NCBI GenBank assembly: GCA_027186245.1
Contig: CP114484.1
Coordinates: 12,534,001-12,598,000 of the forward strand
Length of the DNA stretch: 64,000 nucleotides
Direction: 5' to 3'
Source of the DNA: Coriaria nepalensis
Lineage: Eukaryota; Streptophyta; Magnoliopsida; Cucurbitales; Coriariaceae
Shown: positions 27,239 through 39,181 of the stretch, one piece after another
Numbering within the stretch: the stretch's first letter is position 1
Layout of the letters: every line of letters begins with the position of its first letter
Translations under genes and position numbers: made by a program
Notes under the pieces: generated by a model
What the model saw: the letters and a program-made list of their open reading frames with translations, nothing else
What the model was told of the DNA's origin: nothing
The model's database searches: none

Positions 27239-28007
27239 TTCCTTAGTCCAGTCTCTACTCCAATTTTCTCTCTCTAATGGCTAGAACACGATAAGCTGTA
27301 CTCTGCTACGTCCCCTTCTTTCTCTCTGCTTCCTCATTTTTTATTTCCCCTATATTCGTGTCGATATCTTCATCGCACAATTTGGCAGTTAATTTGTTTT
27401 TGGCTACAACCATATATATGCGATACAACGACTCCTCGTTACTCAACGGCGGTGATTTAAGATTTTGGTGCGGTTTCATTCTAGATTGCATGGACTCGAG
27501 CGCATCGTATCAGAACCCTGATAGAGCGGGTGTAATAAACGCCAAACGGTAAACCTACCAGGGGGTAGTCGTATCTTCGCACGCATCTGGAGACGGGAGA
27601 TATTTAACCGGAAAAGTTCAGCTGGAAAATTGACACGGTCCAAGATTACATTCCTGCTAAGCCATCGGAATCTTGAAATTCCGATCCGTTAGACTGTAAG
27701 CCATCACCAAGTATTACAGATTGCCGGCCCGGAAAAGAGTATCGGAATCCTGGTAAGTGTATGTCTATCGACTCTATTCATCGTTATTATTCTGTTAGTA
27801 ATTAACCATTTTTATACTGCTCGTCCTCCCTCCGTTCATATCTATTTTGTATTTGAACTTGTATTTGAACAAGGTATTATCTACTTTTCCTTTTCAGTGA
27901 TCTAATTGAGTACTGAAGAAGGTAACTGGAAAGAAGCTGTACTAATAATGTGTTCCGTCGTAGCTGTGATTCAATTTGGTAGATTGTATTTCGTCTAAAT
28001 GTAAAAG
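27239..28007. other. Intergenic: promoter side of CNMT pseudogene and leader of PMI1-related gene
   Basis: The region is divergent between the pseudogene's former start and the next gene. No conserved coding signal was found. Frames at 27306-27552 on both strands are short and mutually overlapping. Confidence 0.45.
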
Positions 28008-31000
28008 ATGATGCTTTCCAAAATTGACTCTGGAACCAATGATGGTGCTGGAAATTCAAATAGTAGTCAGTTGTTGAGGGAACTTGAGGCGATAAGTAAA
28101 GCTCTATACTTGCACAAAACCCCTCGAAATGGCTTGTTATCTTTTTCGACAACTCAATCCCAGTCTGTCGGGAAAAGCCACATCTCTGAACCAGAAACAG
28201 ATATACCAAAATCATCATCAGTATGGAGCTGGAAGAAGCCTCTGAAATCTCTTATCCATTTTCGACATCAAAAGTTCAGCTGTCTTTTCAGCCTCCATGT
28301 CCGTTCAATAGAAGGTTTGCCTGCATATTTCAATGAACTTCATTTATCTGTCCATTGGAAAAGAAAGGATGAGATATTAAGGACTCATCCTGCAAAGGTT
28401 TCAGAATGTGCATCTGAAATTGACGATACTTTGACTCATAGATGCCCTGTATATGGTGTTAGGAACGGGCCTAACAACTCAGCAAAGTATGATCCAAAGC
28501 TTTTTTCGATCTATGTATCTGTGATTGAGGCACCACAGCTTGATTTTGGAAAAATTTTAGTTGATATAACGCGGATTTTGCCTCTTACTTTAGAAGAGCT
28601 AGAAGGAGAGAAGAGTTCAGGTAAATGGATGACTAGCTTTAAGCTCTCTGGCAAGGCTAAAGGTGCTAATCTTAATGTTAGTTTTGGGTTTTTGGTAATG
28701 AGGGATGACTTGGTCAAATCCCAAAGTCATATGAGTGTTCCCAAAACTTTGAACTTGGTACAGAACATGTCTACTACTGCTGAAAATGCACCAGGGATTA
28801 GTTCTACTACTTCTGATGTGATGCTTCAATCAGTTGGGAGTGTGTCGGGCAGATTAAACTATGGGTCTCTGATCTCTTCTCAGTCAGCAGATGATAACAT
28901 TTATCATGAGTTGTTGAGTCCAAGATTGGAGCTGTTAAAATCGATGGACTTCTTATACCAGAAGCTAGATGAAGGGGCCTTATCTTGTTCAACAGAAACA
29001 AAATATGACCTTGTGGAGCCACTAGAGCAGAAATCTAATGTGGAAACTGATACTGGTAAAGAAACTGAACTAGAGGAATATGAGAGCACAGAGTTTGACG
29101 TTATTGAATGTGGAGTGGAAATTAATCAGGAGATGTTCAAATTGGATGAAGGGGATGATAAACCTATTAATACATCCACCATTGAAACTATTGATTTTCA
29201 TGAGATCATTAAAGATAACGTTATAGCCCTTGATAAAAAGATGAACCATAACTCTAGTGACAAAATTCCTAACGATCATGCAGCTGAGTTTGCAAAAAAT
29301 GACTGGAAATATGATGAGAATAGCATATCTATCAAAGGAACAAACACTGAAGAATTGGGTATACATTCTAATTTCTTGTGGATAAAAGAAGAGCCTCGAT
29401 TGACTTTGGGTAAGCTTCTTGAGCAAGAAAACCACACGAGTACAAAAGCAGATTACAAAACAAGTCAAATGGTAAACAGATCACTTAGCTTAGATGATGC
29501 TTCTGAATCTGTGGCTTCTGATTTTCTAAATATGCTGGGGTTGAGGCATGGTTCATTTCAGTATTCGGAAAGTGATGCAGAATCTCCTACAGATTCTTTA
29601 TTTAAACAGTTCGAGAATGAGGTGCTGTATTCTGGTAATTCCTCACTTTATTATGACACCCAAGAAGATTGCCCAGATTTTGTCTATTCTGATCCCCCAG
29701 AATCTGATCTTGAGGATTATGATGAAGAGGACTTTGACTTGTCTTCACTCATTGATGCTGTTGAAGAGGAGCACAAGAGGGTAAGTCAGCTAAGAACCAG
29801 AAGAAAAGCCAAAATGCTCGAAGATTTGGAAACAGAGGCTTTGATGCAAGAATGGGGCTTAAATGATTACGACTTTCATAACTCTCCACATAACTTTCCT
29901 AGCGGTTTCGGAAGTCCGATTGAGCTTCTACCAGAAGATGCGCCGAAATTACCTCCTCTTGCAGAGGCCATTGGACCGTTAGCCCAGATGAAGGGAGGCG
30001 GGTTCTTGCGGTATATGGACCCTTCACTCTTCTACAACTCTAGAAATGGAGGGACCTTAATTGTTCAAGTTTCTCGCCCAGTTGTTTTTCCAGCAGAAAT
30101 GGGTCATGATATCATGGACATATTGAGGAATATAGCATCACTTGGGATTGAAAATCTGTCCATGCAAGCAAGCAGTTTGATGCCTTTAGAGGATCTTACT
30201 GGAAAAACCATCCAACAAGCAGCATTAAAAGCTCCACTCAGCAAAGTCATCTCTGAGAGGTTAGTGAGTTTTTGTTATCGCATCAATTCATAGTAGTTGT
30301 AGCTATCCTCTGTTGTACTAGAATTCTTAGCCCTTTTTCGGTTTATTGCTCTGTCATAGGCAGTCTCTGTTGCAGAATGAATTTTCGTTCAAGATGGGCC
30401 AAGATTATGTATCACTGGACAATATTTCTTCACTGGCAATGGATAAGATTGAAAATCTCTTAATAGATGGGTTGAGAATACAGTGTGGCATGTACAACGA
30501 GGAGGCACCATCATGCATCAGTACCCATTCAATTCACAACAAGAATTCAACTTTTAGTTTTCAAGGAGTAGAAGAATTTCAACTAGGGGATGTTAAGGAA
30601 TTGATGAATCTCTCCATAACATTGGATGACTGGTTGAGACTAGATGCTGGAATCATCGATGATGAGAGTCAAAATCAAGAAGGCACTATGAAAATTCTAA
30701 AAGCTCATCATGCTAAGTCTGCAAATGTAATTTGGGACAAAACATTAATTAAAGAGCAAGGGCTATTAGGGAACAATCTCACAGTAGCTCAAACGGTGCA
30801 ACTTAGAGACCCCTTACGAAACAATGAACCAGTTGGTGCACCAATGCTTTGTCTGATTCAGGTCGAACGGGTTCTTGTTGAGTCCACAAGGAGTTTGCAC
30901 TGTCTAACTGAAGAAAGATGCAGTCAAGAAGAAGACAACAATGGAGACCACCATCTGTTTAAAATCTCAAGTGTTCATCTTCTTGGTGTAAATTCAGAGC

Positions 31001-31296
31001 CTGATAAGAAGCAACCGATTTGGGGAACGACAAGACAAGTACAGTCGGGATCTCGGTGGTTGCTTGCTAGTGGCATGGGTGAGACCCTTAAGGTCCCACC
31101 TTCTAAGTCAAAAGCGATTGTAATAAAATCGCCCTCAACAATGAAAAAACTGCAAGATGAGGATTTATTGTGGAGCATCTCATCTCATGTCAACGGAGAA
31201 GGAACTGTTCCGAAACAGTTTATAAGTCGGACTTTGCATAATCGGAACCCAGATTTCATACTCCTAAATGAAGAAGGTCTAAGCCTTGATTATTGA
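28008..31296 (+). CDS. PLASTID MOVEMENT IMPAIRED 1-related protein (NT-C2 domain)
   Basis: Two exons, 28008-30259 and 30360-31296, give 3189 nt and 1062 residues. The intron was placed so that the junction reads SERQSLLQNE, the family's sequence. After a Ser-rich start (LLRELEAISKALYLHKTPR), residues 85-240 form the NT-C2 (EEIG1/EHBP1 N-terminal) domain: KFSCLFSLHVRSIEGLP, then LSVHWKRKDEIL. A long acidic low-complexity middle (about 340-630) precedes the conserved C-terminal blocks DLETEALMQEWGLND, LPPLAEAIGPLAQ, GGTLIVQVSRPVVFPAEMG, LTGKTIQQAA and YVSLDNISSLAMDKIENL. PMI1 and its relatives mediate chloroplast and nuclear movement through short actin filaments at the plasma membrane (family knowledge). 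Size and neighbours fit Arabidopsis PMIR2 (At5g26160) best, but PMIR1 is possible. The frame is intact. Confidence 0.92.
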
Positions 31297-31642
31297 TAAA
31301 CACTTTCTCACTTGGTATATAAGTATGTATGCTATTTGTAGAGTTCTTAATATATGGACAATCATGTTAAACAGAATTGCCAATTGTAGTAGAAGTTACA
31401 TTTTTCGAATTCCATTTTTTTATTTTTTGGCATTTTTCATTTTGATGGTAAATTTTACCGAATTATATCGTTAGAATTTGGACCAATATTTTCTTAGAGC
31501 CATAAAAGAGAGAGAGAGAGAGAGAGAGGGCACCAATTCCGACTAAAACCAAACCAAACTAAAAGCCGCCATTACAAGTTTGACGACGTCGTATAGGAAT
31601 GTGCATAAATAAGTTTCGTTCTCTATTGCCTGAGAGGGAGCC
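31297..31642. other. Short intergenic gap with a GA microsatellite
   Basis: This is the 3' flank of the PMI1-related gene, followed by a GA dinucleotide run at about 31508-31530 and the leader of the NSUN5-like locus. Confidence 0.5.
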
Positions 31643-33265
31643 ATGGTGCGTACCCAAAACCCGGTCGTAAACCCAGCATCGAAAAAAGGCGGCAAATCGG
31701 AAAACAGGCGGCTAATAAATGCCGAGCGGTCGGCGTATTTTGCTAGGAGAGAAGCAGCTTAGGTCTTGTGGCAAGTCCTCCAAGGAGACGCTCGGCGCCG
31801 AGCCGTCAGCTCCATCAAGTCGCTTGTTTACAGTCCATCTGTTCGGAACAAGAAGGAAACTTTCGCTTTAGTGTGCCAAACTCTTAAGTGTAAGTTTCAA
31901 CGAGCACTTACCCTTTCTAGTCTTCTTCAAAGTAAGCTTCTATAGCTTCTGTTTGGCTGCCGAGAAAAAATGAGGTTCGAAGAGGAGAGAATTTGCATTT
32001 TTGTAATTTTTTTTTCTTTTTCTTACTAATAGATCTTGTCTTAATCAAGAACGTGCTGAAGACTTTTGGCATTAGGAGTAGCAAGTGGAAGGTATTCATA
32101 TCTTCGCTGAAATTGGATTATATCTAGTGCTTGTTTGGTTTCAAATAACATTTTTGTTTGTGATTATGCTTAATTCTTCGTATATTTGTAATTAGTCTTG
32201 TTCATGTTTTCGATTCATATATCCTAACCTTATGACATTCCGGTTTCAGAGGCAGGAGGAATTGATCTACATGGTTATTGTATGACATTCTTTTTCGCCA
32301 GGTTGTTCCTTGCTTTGTTCATCAAAGCCTAAAAAATTGTCTAGTTGCGTGGAAGCAAACTATTATGTTTGCTTACTTTTCGAAAATATGGTAATTTTAT
32401 GTGAGCTGAATGTCTAGGCGATTTCACTAGCTGGCCATACTTATACAGGCAATATTGATTTGCAGGTCCGTGCCATTCTCTTAGACCCTGCATGCTCTGG
32501 ATCCGGAACTGCTGCTACTAGATTGGACCATTTGCTTCCATCTCATAGTGCAGGTATCGTCTAGCATCTTTACACAAAATAGTAATTAATGTTTGATTGG
32601 AATAATCGTCTGCTGTTAACTAGTTATTGTGTCATGTTTCATTTTCTAATCTTTAATCTAACGGGAGAAACAGCTGACGAGCAACGATTGAACAAGCTTG
32701 CAGCCTTTCAGAGAAAGGCTCTGGAATATGCATTTTCTTGTAAGTCAGTTCTCATACCTAAAGGCATAAAAAATGTCTCAACTCTGTTTTTTTAGTTGAT
32801 GTGACCTAATCTCATATCAACTATGCAGTTCCAGAAGTTGAGAGAATTGTATATAGCACATGCTTGGTCCATCAAGTCGAGAACGAAGATGTTGTCCAGT
32901 CTCTGTGATAGCCCTGGCTGAATCCAATGGTTTTCAATTAGCCACCCCCTTTCCTCAGTGGCAACGCTGAGGCCTCCCGATTTTTGATGGAGGTAAAAGC
33001 TACCAACAAACCGCAAGTACATGAAATCAACTTACAATGCTGAATTACTTAGTAGTATTTAAGGCAATAAGTCCCTATTTTTGCAGCTAAGCACTTGTTC
33101 CGGACCAACACCATCGAGGACAAAGAGGGTTTCTTCATTGCTCTGTTAAAGAGGGCAAAACCTACAACGGCTCTCTCTGAAGAGAAAAACACCAGAAAAC
33201 ATAGAAATATAAGCAAGAAGAAGAGGAGGAGAAGCCCGTGTGTCATCTCTACCAAGCTGTTCAGA
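31643..33265 (+). pseudogene. NSUN5-like rRNA cytosine-C5 methyltransferase pseudogene
   Basis: The first exon reads RLINAERSAYFARREAA, then a TAG stop at 31760-31762 where the family has Lys, then resumes with SSIKSLVYSPSVRNKKETF and ALVCQTLK. The next block, RQEELIYMV, is followed by a +1 shift near 32280 that throws YDILF out of frame (TGA at 32283-32285). The exons that should encode the middle of the protein, including the SAM-binding loop, are absent between about 32300 and 32460. The catalytic-motif exon survives (VRAILLDPACSGSGTAATRL from about 32466). Next come LNKLAAFQRKALEYAFS and VERIVYSTCLVHQVENEDVV, then TGA at 32906-32908 created by a frameshift, and a C-terminal block EDKEGFFIALLKRAKP near 33115. 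NSUN5 methylates a conserved cytosine of large-subunit rRNA (family knowledge; Arabidopsis relative At5g26180). Loss of the SAM loop and three frame or stop lesions make this non-functional. Introns are retained. Confidence 0.92.
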
Positions 33266-33688
33266 ATGTGGTTACATGTTACCCGCTTGAGCTAATAGAA
33301 TATGCTGGTCTTATACCATCGATAATAAGAAATCCAATTTTGACATGATGACGAAACTCGAAAAGTAATGTCTGTCTCCACCTTTTTAGCATCTGATATT
33401 TGTCGATGTGTATTATAGTTTGTATAGATTCAGAAAATGACAAGTTAATGAAAAAAAAAAAACAGAAACAGAGTGGAGTGAGAAAACTCGTGTAGGTAGA
33501 ATACATATCACATTCTATTAAGGAAGCCAATGCCTTTAAACACCCGGAGAAATACTTCTTCTTACGCTCTTAAAAACACAAAAAGACATCTGAAACACAA
33601 ATCAACATGCATAAGACAATGATCAGGTCATTGACATTATTCTCAATAAGCCTTAAAAGATAAAGCGACGTCACTTAACACACCCGGC
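33266..33688. other. Intergenic gap between NSUN5-like pseudogene and small HSP
   Basis: The gap includes the 3' flank of the heat-shock gene. Minus-strand frames here are short and unmatched. Confidence 0.5.
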
Positions 33689-34159
33689 CTAAGCAATTTT
33701 GACCTCTATGGTCTTAGGCTTCTTAGGCTCCGGCGGAGGCAGCTTCTCCACCGTGACAGTCAGCACACCGTCCTGACAAACCGCCGTGATCTTGTCGACA
33801 TTCGCATTTTCCGGCAGCACAAACTTCCTCATAAACTTTCCAACCCTCCTCTCCATCCTCACGTACTTAGCGCCTTCCTTCTCCTCGTCTCTCTTCCTCT
33901 CGCCGCTAATCAGAAGCACATTGTCATCCTCCACCTGAACCTTGATATCTCCAGATTTCAGACCAGGCATGTCTACGATGAAGACATAAGAGTTTGGAAG
34001 CTCCTTGATATCCGCTGGAGTCGCCGCCATAGCCTTAGCGTCACGAACGTAAGTTCGAGTCGGCGCGTTGACGGATTTCTCGGCCTCGTCGTTCATGTCC
34101 ATCACTTGTTGAATGGCAGAGACGATTGGGGAATCTAAGCCCATGATTCTGAAGTCCAT
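33689..34159 (-). CDS. Cytosolic class II small heat-shock protein (17.x kDa)
   Basis: This intronless 156-residue protein begins [20 protein letters not shown], a class II N-terminus. [20 protein letters not shown] opens the alpha-crystallin domain (about 50-140), with strands [35 protein letters not shown] and [18 protein letters not shown], ending in [20 protein letters not shown]. It lacks any organelle targeting sequence. Class II sHSPs are ATP-independent chaperones that form oligomers in the cytosol and act under heat or during seed maturation (family knowledge). A heat-shock element and TATA box lie upstream (see that entry). It forms a same-strand tandem pair with the gene at 34665, resembling Arabidopsis HSP17.6II/HSP17.7 (At5g12020/At5g12030). 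Confidence 0.96.
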   Translation of the reverse strand: MDFRIMGLDSPIVSAIQQVMDMNDEAEKSVNAPTRTYVRDAKAMAATPADIKELPNSYVFIVDMPGLKSGDIKVQVEDDNVLLISGERKRDEEKEGAKYVRMERRVGKFMRKFVLPENANVDKITAVCQDGVLTVTVEKLPPPEPKKPKTIEVKIA

Positions 34160-34262
34160 CTTTCTCTTCCTTGCTGGGTTAATCTTCGATTGTATTTAGT
34201 GTTGAATTTGATTTGATGCGTGTTTGGATTTCTTTCTGAGGAGAGAATGAAATGGAGTCGAG

Positions 34263-34364
34263 AATTTATAGGATGGAGGTGAGGAGTATGGAAGATTCTG
34301 GGTGGAGATGGAAGAGCAGTGGGATTCTTCCAGAATGTTCGCTGTTAAGTTCTTCCGAAAGTTC
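34263..34364 (-). promoter_or_regulatory. Heat-shock promoter: HSE trimer plus TATA box
   Basis: On the minus-strand side upstream of the small HSP, a perfect three-unit heat-shock element TTCcaGAAtgTTC lies at 34328-34340. A second two-unit element GAAagTTC lies at 34357-34364. A TATA box (TATAAATT in the gene's direction) is at 34263-34270, about 105 bases before the ATG. This is the classic arrangement recognised by heat-shock factors (established knowledge). Confidence 0.85.
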
Positions 34365-34664
34365 GAGCATGTCCTGGAAAGTCACTATTTAAAGTAATAC
34401 AGAAGCCAAGGATTAACAAAAGTCACTAAGCAAACGTTTATACTTGATTATTATTTTACTTTTTACATTCTGTTTTTACCTTTCTTCTTTTGATTTTTAC
34501 ATCAAAAAGTTACGAGCATACATCACTTGATACATGTAGAAGCACGGCCCATTCACCGGCCCATAGTAAAAAGGAAAAGAAGAAAAAAAGCAACAAACAC
34601 CAAACGAGTATTACCACAGAAAAGTTGTTGGGCTTATTGGACCAACTAAGGAGAGCCCAACCCA

Positions 34665-35165
34665 TTAGGCCTCACGCTGCTCGCTTGAACTGACTTGGAC
34701 TTCAATATTCTTGGGCTTCTTGGGCTCCGGCGGAGGCTTCTTCTCAACCGTGACGGTGAGTACTCCATCTTCATAAACTGCCGATATCTTCTCCAGGTCA
34801 GCATTATCCGGCAGCACGAACTTCTTCAAGAACCTACCGAGCCTCCTCTCCATCGTCACGTACTTGACTCCCTCCTTGTCCTTCTCTTTCTCCCTCTTCC
34901 TCTCTCCACGCGCCACCAACATGTTATCATCCTCCAACTGGACCTTTATCTGGTCCATCTTCAACCCCGGCATGTCCACCACGAAGACATAGGCGTTTGG
35001 ATACTCGATCACGTCGGCCTGAGTTTCCGACATGGCCTTCGCGTCTCTGACATAAGCTCGAGATGGCGCGTGGTGAGTGTGCTTGTTCGACTCGTCGGAG
35101 AAGTCTAGGAGGTCGTGGAGTGCGTCTATGAGTGACGGATCGACTCCTATTCTTCTTAGGTCCAT
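34665..35165 (-). CDS. Second cytosolic class II small heat-shock protein
   Basis: This intronless 166-residue protein is a paralogue of the gene at 33689. It opens [20 protein letters not shown], then [52 protein letters not shown] charged linker and [18 protein letters not shown], ending [20 protein letters not shown] with an extra tail (SSSEQREA). Differences from the partner are spread along the whole protein, so the duplication is old rather than recent. Upstream, only a weak two-unit element TTCatGAA at 35326-35333 is visible, with no clear trimer. Its heat response may therefore be weaker or use more distant sites (inference). Confidence 0.95.
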   Translation of the reverse strand: MDLRRIGVDPSLIDALHDLLDFSDESNKHTHHAPSRAYVRDAKAMSETQADVIEYPNAYVFVVDMPGLKMDQIKVQLEDDNMLVARGERKREKEKDKEGVKYVTMERRLGRFLKKFVLPDNADLEKISAVYEDGVLTVTVEKKPPPEPKKPKNIEVQVSSSEQREA

Positions 35166-36937
35166 TTGGATTTTTTATTTAATTTAATTTAATTTTCCTT
35201 TTTTTAATATAAATCCAGAAAAGATAGTTTGATTGATCTTAGCTTCTAATTTCTTTAGGAACTGTTGCATGATTTTTATATTATATATAGGTAATTATGG
35301 AAAGGCTCTAGAGGAAAATCAAAGCTTCATGAAGGTGCATGCGACAAATGGATCGGTGGATGAAACTGCTATTTGTCGCTGCCACGTGGATGCCATGAAA
35401 GAATCATTATATCGACGTGGCTTAACTCCGTAATGTTTTGAACTTTTTTTTTTTCCTTTCATGCAGGGGAAGTATTGATGATGTGGCCACTAGCCTGGGG
35501 CACATGTAACAGAGCTTTACGTAACCCAATTACACGTAGCTGTAGGCTTTTCCAAAATCTTACGAGCCTTTCTAGAGGCCCAACAAAAATGGGCTACCAA
35601 AATGATGAAAGGATGGGCTTATCTTTAGAAACCCAACGAGAATTAGAAGAAGGTGAAGAGCGTCAGAATATTGGACCTGGGAGTTGTGAGGCCCAAACTT
35701 GCGCCGATAACATAGGTAACATGACTTGCTCAAAAATATTAAATCTATAACGGATGATCCGAATTACACGACTCCATAAACACCATAAAACTCAAACATA
35801 TAAGAGTACCCTAACTAGTAACTACTACCCCATTACCCACCTAATACAATCCATACCATATCAATCTTAAAAATATATATATATATATATATCTTAAAAT
35901 AAGGATAATTAATATATATAATAAATAATATATTAAATTTTATTATAATTATAAATATTATTTTTATATATAATCACAATTTTTTAGGACATCCGGATAA
36001 AGGAAACCGATTAAGAAACTTGGGACTGACTAGTCATTCACACACTTTTTTCAGGTAATGTGCAACGGCGAGGAGCCAACAGGTGTTGGTTGGAGTAACA
36101 AAGGAATGTTTAAAAATAACGGAAGAAGGAATAGGGAGTGGGAGTAAGAAGTGAGTCAGCAGCATGTGCGCCCCCACCTTAAAAGAGGATAATATCTGAA
36201 GAAGTCCTCGATATGATAACTGACACGTGTCCATTAACAGGGGAATCCGCAAAAGCAAAACCCTCACTAAAATCCGTAAATAAAAATGTTGTCCTATTTT
36301 CTTCCACCCACCAGATCTTTCTGCTCGGCTCGCTATACCACCTCCTCCCCATTTTTTGATTTTCTGCTTCCTCCTCCTCCTGCCTGCGTTTCGCCCCCCC
36401 CCCTCCCTCTACAATTTTGCCTTCTCTCTCTCTCTCCTACGTTTTTTTTTAGCTGCTGCACATCGATCTGTTTCTTTCCCTCTCTCTCTGCGGTGTTGGA
36501 TTTTTTATCAGAGATGAAGAGGTAGTTGAAAACAGCAAGATGAACACTCTCCATTCTCTGGTAAGAACTCTTGTCGATTCATCTGGTTTCTCCTTCAGGA
36601 AATGTTCCATCCTTTTCTTGTGATCCACGTTCGTTCTCAAATCTGCTTGCGCAAGAGGAAAAAAAGAAAAAGAGACGAACACTAATCAATATTCCTTTAT
36701 CCCGAGTTGCCACAAAAGCATCCTACACTTGGTTCAATTTTGGTTTGCAATTCTACATGTCAAGACCTTACTATTTCTGCTCCCTTTTCTTGCCCTAGAT
36801 CCCTCTTCCATTTCTCTTTTAGGTAATAAAAACTATTCTTTATTTTGGAACTACTCGTTTTCAGATTCATAGAAAGTTAGAAACTATAGGGTAGAATTAA
36901 TTGGCGTTTAGCTCGTTATCTCAGTCAGATTTCCAAA
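35166..36937. other. Divergent intergenic region: sHSP promoter and carrier 5' leader
   Basis: The left part is the upstream region of the second sHSP. An extremely AT-rich block with a TA run lies at 35872-35975. From about 36290 a pyrimidine-rich sequence looks like a transcribed leader. It includes ATGAACACTCTCC at 36540, followed by a consensus donor GTAAGA at 36561, which suggests a 5' UTR intron ending shortly before 36938 with a small upstream ORF. Plus-strand frames at 35233-35750 match no family. Confidence 0.5.
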
Positions 36938-38020
36938 GTGGCGAAGATGAACTTAGATACTGCCGAGGATGATTCGGCCAGAGAAATTCACATCCCAGCA
37001 GAAATAGACTGGCATATGCTTGATAAGTCCAAATTCTTTTTCCTAGGAGCCGGCTTATTTTCCAGTGTATCAACTGCTCTTTATCCAATTATCGTATTGA
37101 AAACCCAGCAACAGGTTTCACCCACCAAAATTACTTGCCTCAAACTATCCCACAACATTTTTTGCCATGAAGGGTTTAGAGGATTCTACAGAGGTTATGG
37201 TACATCCTTAATGGGAACAATCCCGGCTCGAGCCCTTTACATGGGAGCTCTTGAAATCACGAAAAGCAATGTCGGAAGTGTAACTATGGGGCTAGGGTTT
37301 TCAGAAACCGCAGCCATGACTTTAGCTAATGGAGCAGCTGGGGTGAGTTCAGCCATGGCTGCTCAATTGGTTTGGACCCCGATAGATATAGTGAGCCAGA
37401 GACTAATGGTTCAAGGTTGCAACTATAGTTCAAAAGACACGGTTCCAAATCTCAATAACCCCTTGAGATATAGTAATGGGATCGATGCATTTCGGAAAAT
37501 TATATATTCAGATGGATTGAGAGGATTGTATCGAGGATTTGGGATCTCTATATTGACTTACGCCCCATCTAATGCTGTTTGGTGGACTTCTTATTCTTTA
37601 GTTCATAGGCTTATATGGACTAGTCTTGGTTGCAATACAAGTAAAAAAGATGATGAAAGTAGTGTTAATTGTGGTTGTGGTGGTTATAGGCCGGATCAGA
37701 AGGCGGTGGTGGCGATTCAGGGGTTGAGTGCCTCAATGGCAAGTGGGGTTTCTGCGGTTATAACGATGCCATTGGATACTATAAAGACTAGGTTGCAAGT
37801 TTTGGATGGGGAGGAAAATGGACAGAGAAAGCCTTTGACAGTTTTGCAGACTGTTAAGAATTTGGTGAAGGAGGGGGGATTAAGAGCTTGTTACAGAGGG
37901 TTGGGCCCAAGATGGGTATCGACTGCTATGTCTGCTACTACTATGATCACTACCTACGAGTTTCTTAAACGGCTATCAGCTAAGAATCAAGACCCGAGAG
38001 ATGGAGAAATGAGCAGGTGA
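36938..38020 (+). CDS. Mitochondrial carrier family protein (SLC25A44-like plant subfamily)
   Basis: This intronless 360-residue protein has the three-fold repeat of mitochondrial carriers. The signature positions are PIIVLKTQ (50-57, acidic position lost), PIDIVSQR (148-155) and PLDTIKTR (278-285). Each is followed later by a carrier aromatic/glycine block: GFRGFYRGYGTS, GLRGLYRGFGIS and GLRACYRGLGPR. Such proteins exchange solutes across the inner mitochondrial membrane. The SLC25A44 branch transports branched-chain amino acids in animals, but the substrate of the plant members is not established here. No cleavable presequence is expected for this family. It resembles Arabidopsis At5g26200 and is followed, as there, by an Alfin-like gene. 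Confidence 0.92.
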   Translation: MAKMNLDTAEDDSAREIHIPAEIDWHMLDKSKFFFLGAGLFSSVSTALYPIIVLKTQQQVSPTKITCLKLSHNIFCHEGFRGFYRGYGTSLMGTIPARALYMGALEITKSNVGSVTMGLGFSETAAMTLANGAAGVSSAMAAQLVWTPIDIVSQRLMVQGCNYSSKDTVPNLNNPLRYSNGIDAFRKIIYSDGLRGLYRGFGISILTYAPSNAVWWTSYSLVHRLIWTSLGCNTSKKDDESSVNCGCGGYRPDQKAVVAIQGLSASMASGVSAVITMPLDTIKTRLQVLDGEENGQRKPLTVLQTVKNLVKEGGLRACYRGLGPRWVSTAMSATTMITTYEFLKRLSAKNQDPRDGEMSR

Positions 38021-39181
38021 AGGATGATATGATTATAAGTAGTGTTACCATTTTTCTCCAAGACTGCAGATATGTAAATTCTTATCAGCTTTTTTTTTTT
38101 CCGTTTCTTTCCTCAAGTCTGATCAATTTAACCTGTAGATTTTCCCACTTTATTTTGAGTTTAATAATGTAATATTGCATTTGCCTCTCAGTTTATGTTG
38201 CTTTCCTACTAGCTGCTTTACTGGTTTACTCATTAGTCATTAATGCTGATCACCAAACGTAATTCAATGCCGGTTGTTCAGCTAGTTACCTGTTTCCTTT
38301 GCAATATTTAAATTTCATCCATACGTGAGCCAGATGATCTAGTTCTTCCCCTTTCTTTATCATCTGCTAATATTATAATCAAGCCTAATTAAGACTTAAT
38401 TGACCCTGTAATGATAGTTGCGAGCAAATACGTACGCAGACTGAGAAAGCTGTTTTCTCTTCCCCCTTTAAAAAGTTTGATTAAACCGTAGATGAATGTA
38501 AGGCTCGAGTTGAGCAAGCAATAATCTACAAACCCTAGAAAAGGTTTGGTTCTGATTAAGGAAGGTATACAAAAACAGAGACAAAATTTAGTTACTGATG
38601 AAGAACTAAACCAGGGGCTCCTATGGAGAACCCGCTCTCTAGCCCGACGAACTTTATCGAATCCAGTCTTCGTTCTATGGACGATTGGAATCAACAAGAA
38701 ATAGTGCAGCCAACGACCTGTGGATACGGTTTGTCTTTGTGCAGGCAGGCACATGTCTAAAACCTAGTTAAAAACGTCTTTTCACTAAATTCTATGTAAT
38801 ATTTTTTCCTCCTTTTTTCTGATATGGTCGCTGGAGATTCATGCTTACTGTTTTAACCATCTTATCATTAGTTGTAAAGGGGGAAATGAAAGTTCAAACT
38901 AAACAGGTTACAGAACAACTCAAAATCAAGCAGATAACAAAGAAGGTCCTTCCCTTGATGTGGGAGGATTAACAATTCCGATCTTATCCATACAATGATT
39001 TATGATCAAGTAACACAGGACACATTACAAACTAAACTCCGGGGATACACTTTAATAGATTTCCTAACATTTAAGGATACAACACTAATAATAACAATAA
39101 AGAGGAGGCCTGACCTAGAAAATAAGACAATTAGCAATCAACCCATACGAGACCGAGGAGAAAACAAATGCCAATTGAGAA
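38021..39181. other. Convergent intergenic gap between carrier and Alfin-like genes
   Basis: No supported gene. A 121-codon minus-strand frame at 38389-38754 begins at an ATG but resembles no known protein and has no visible splice partners. It may be a transcript remnant or chance. Confidence 0.45.

Noticed and set aside
29070..29468. 132-codon minus-strand frame inside the PMI1-related gene
   Set aside because: Antisense shadow within an intact, family-conserved exon.
34695..35108. 137-codon plus-strand reading frame
   Set aside because: It lies exactly antisense to the second small HSP gene and resembles no protein. It is a shadow of the real gene.
35475..35750. 91-codon plus-strand frame upstream of the carrier gene
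   Set aside because: No similarity to any family, and it sits in promoter and flank DNA that turns AT-rich.
38389..38754. 121-codon minus-strand frame
   Set aside because: Starts at an ATG but has no recognisable domain, no splice context and no conservation I can recall. Kept only as an intergenic note.
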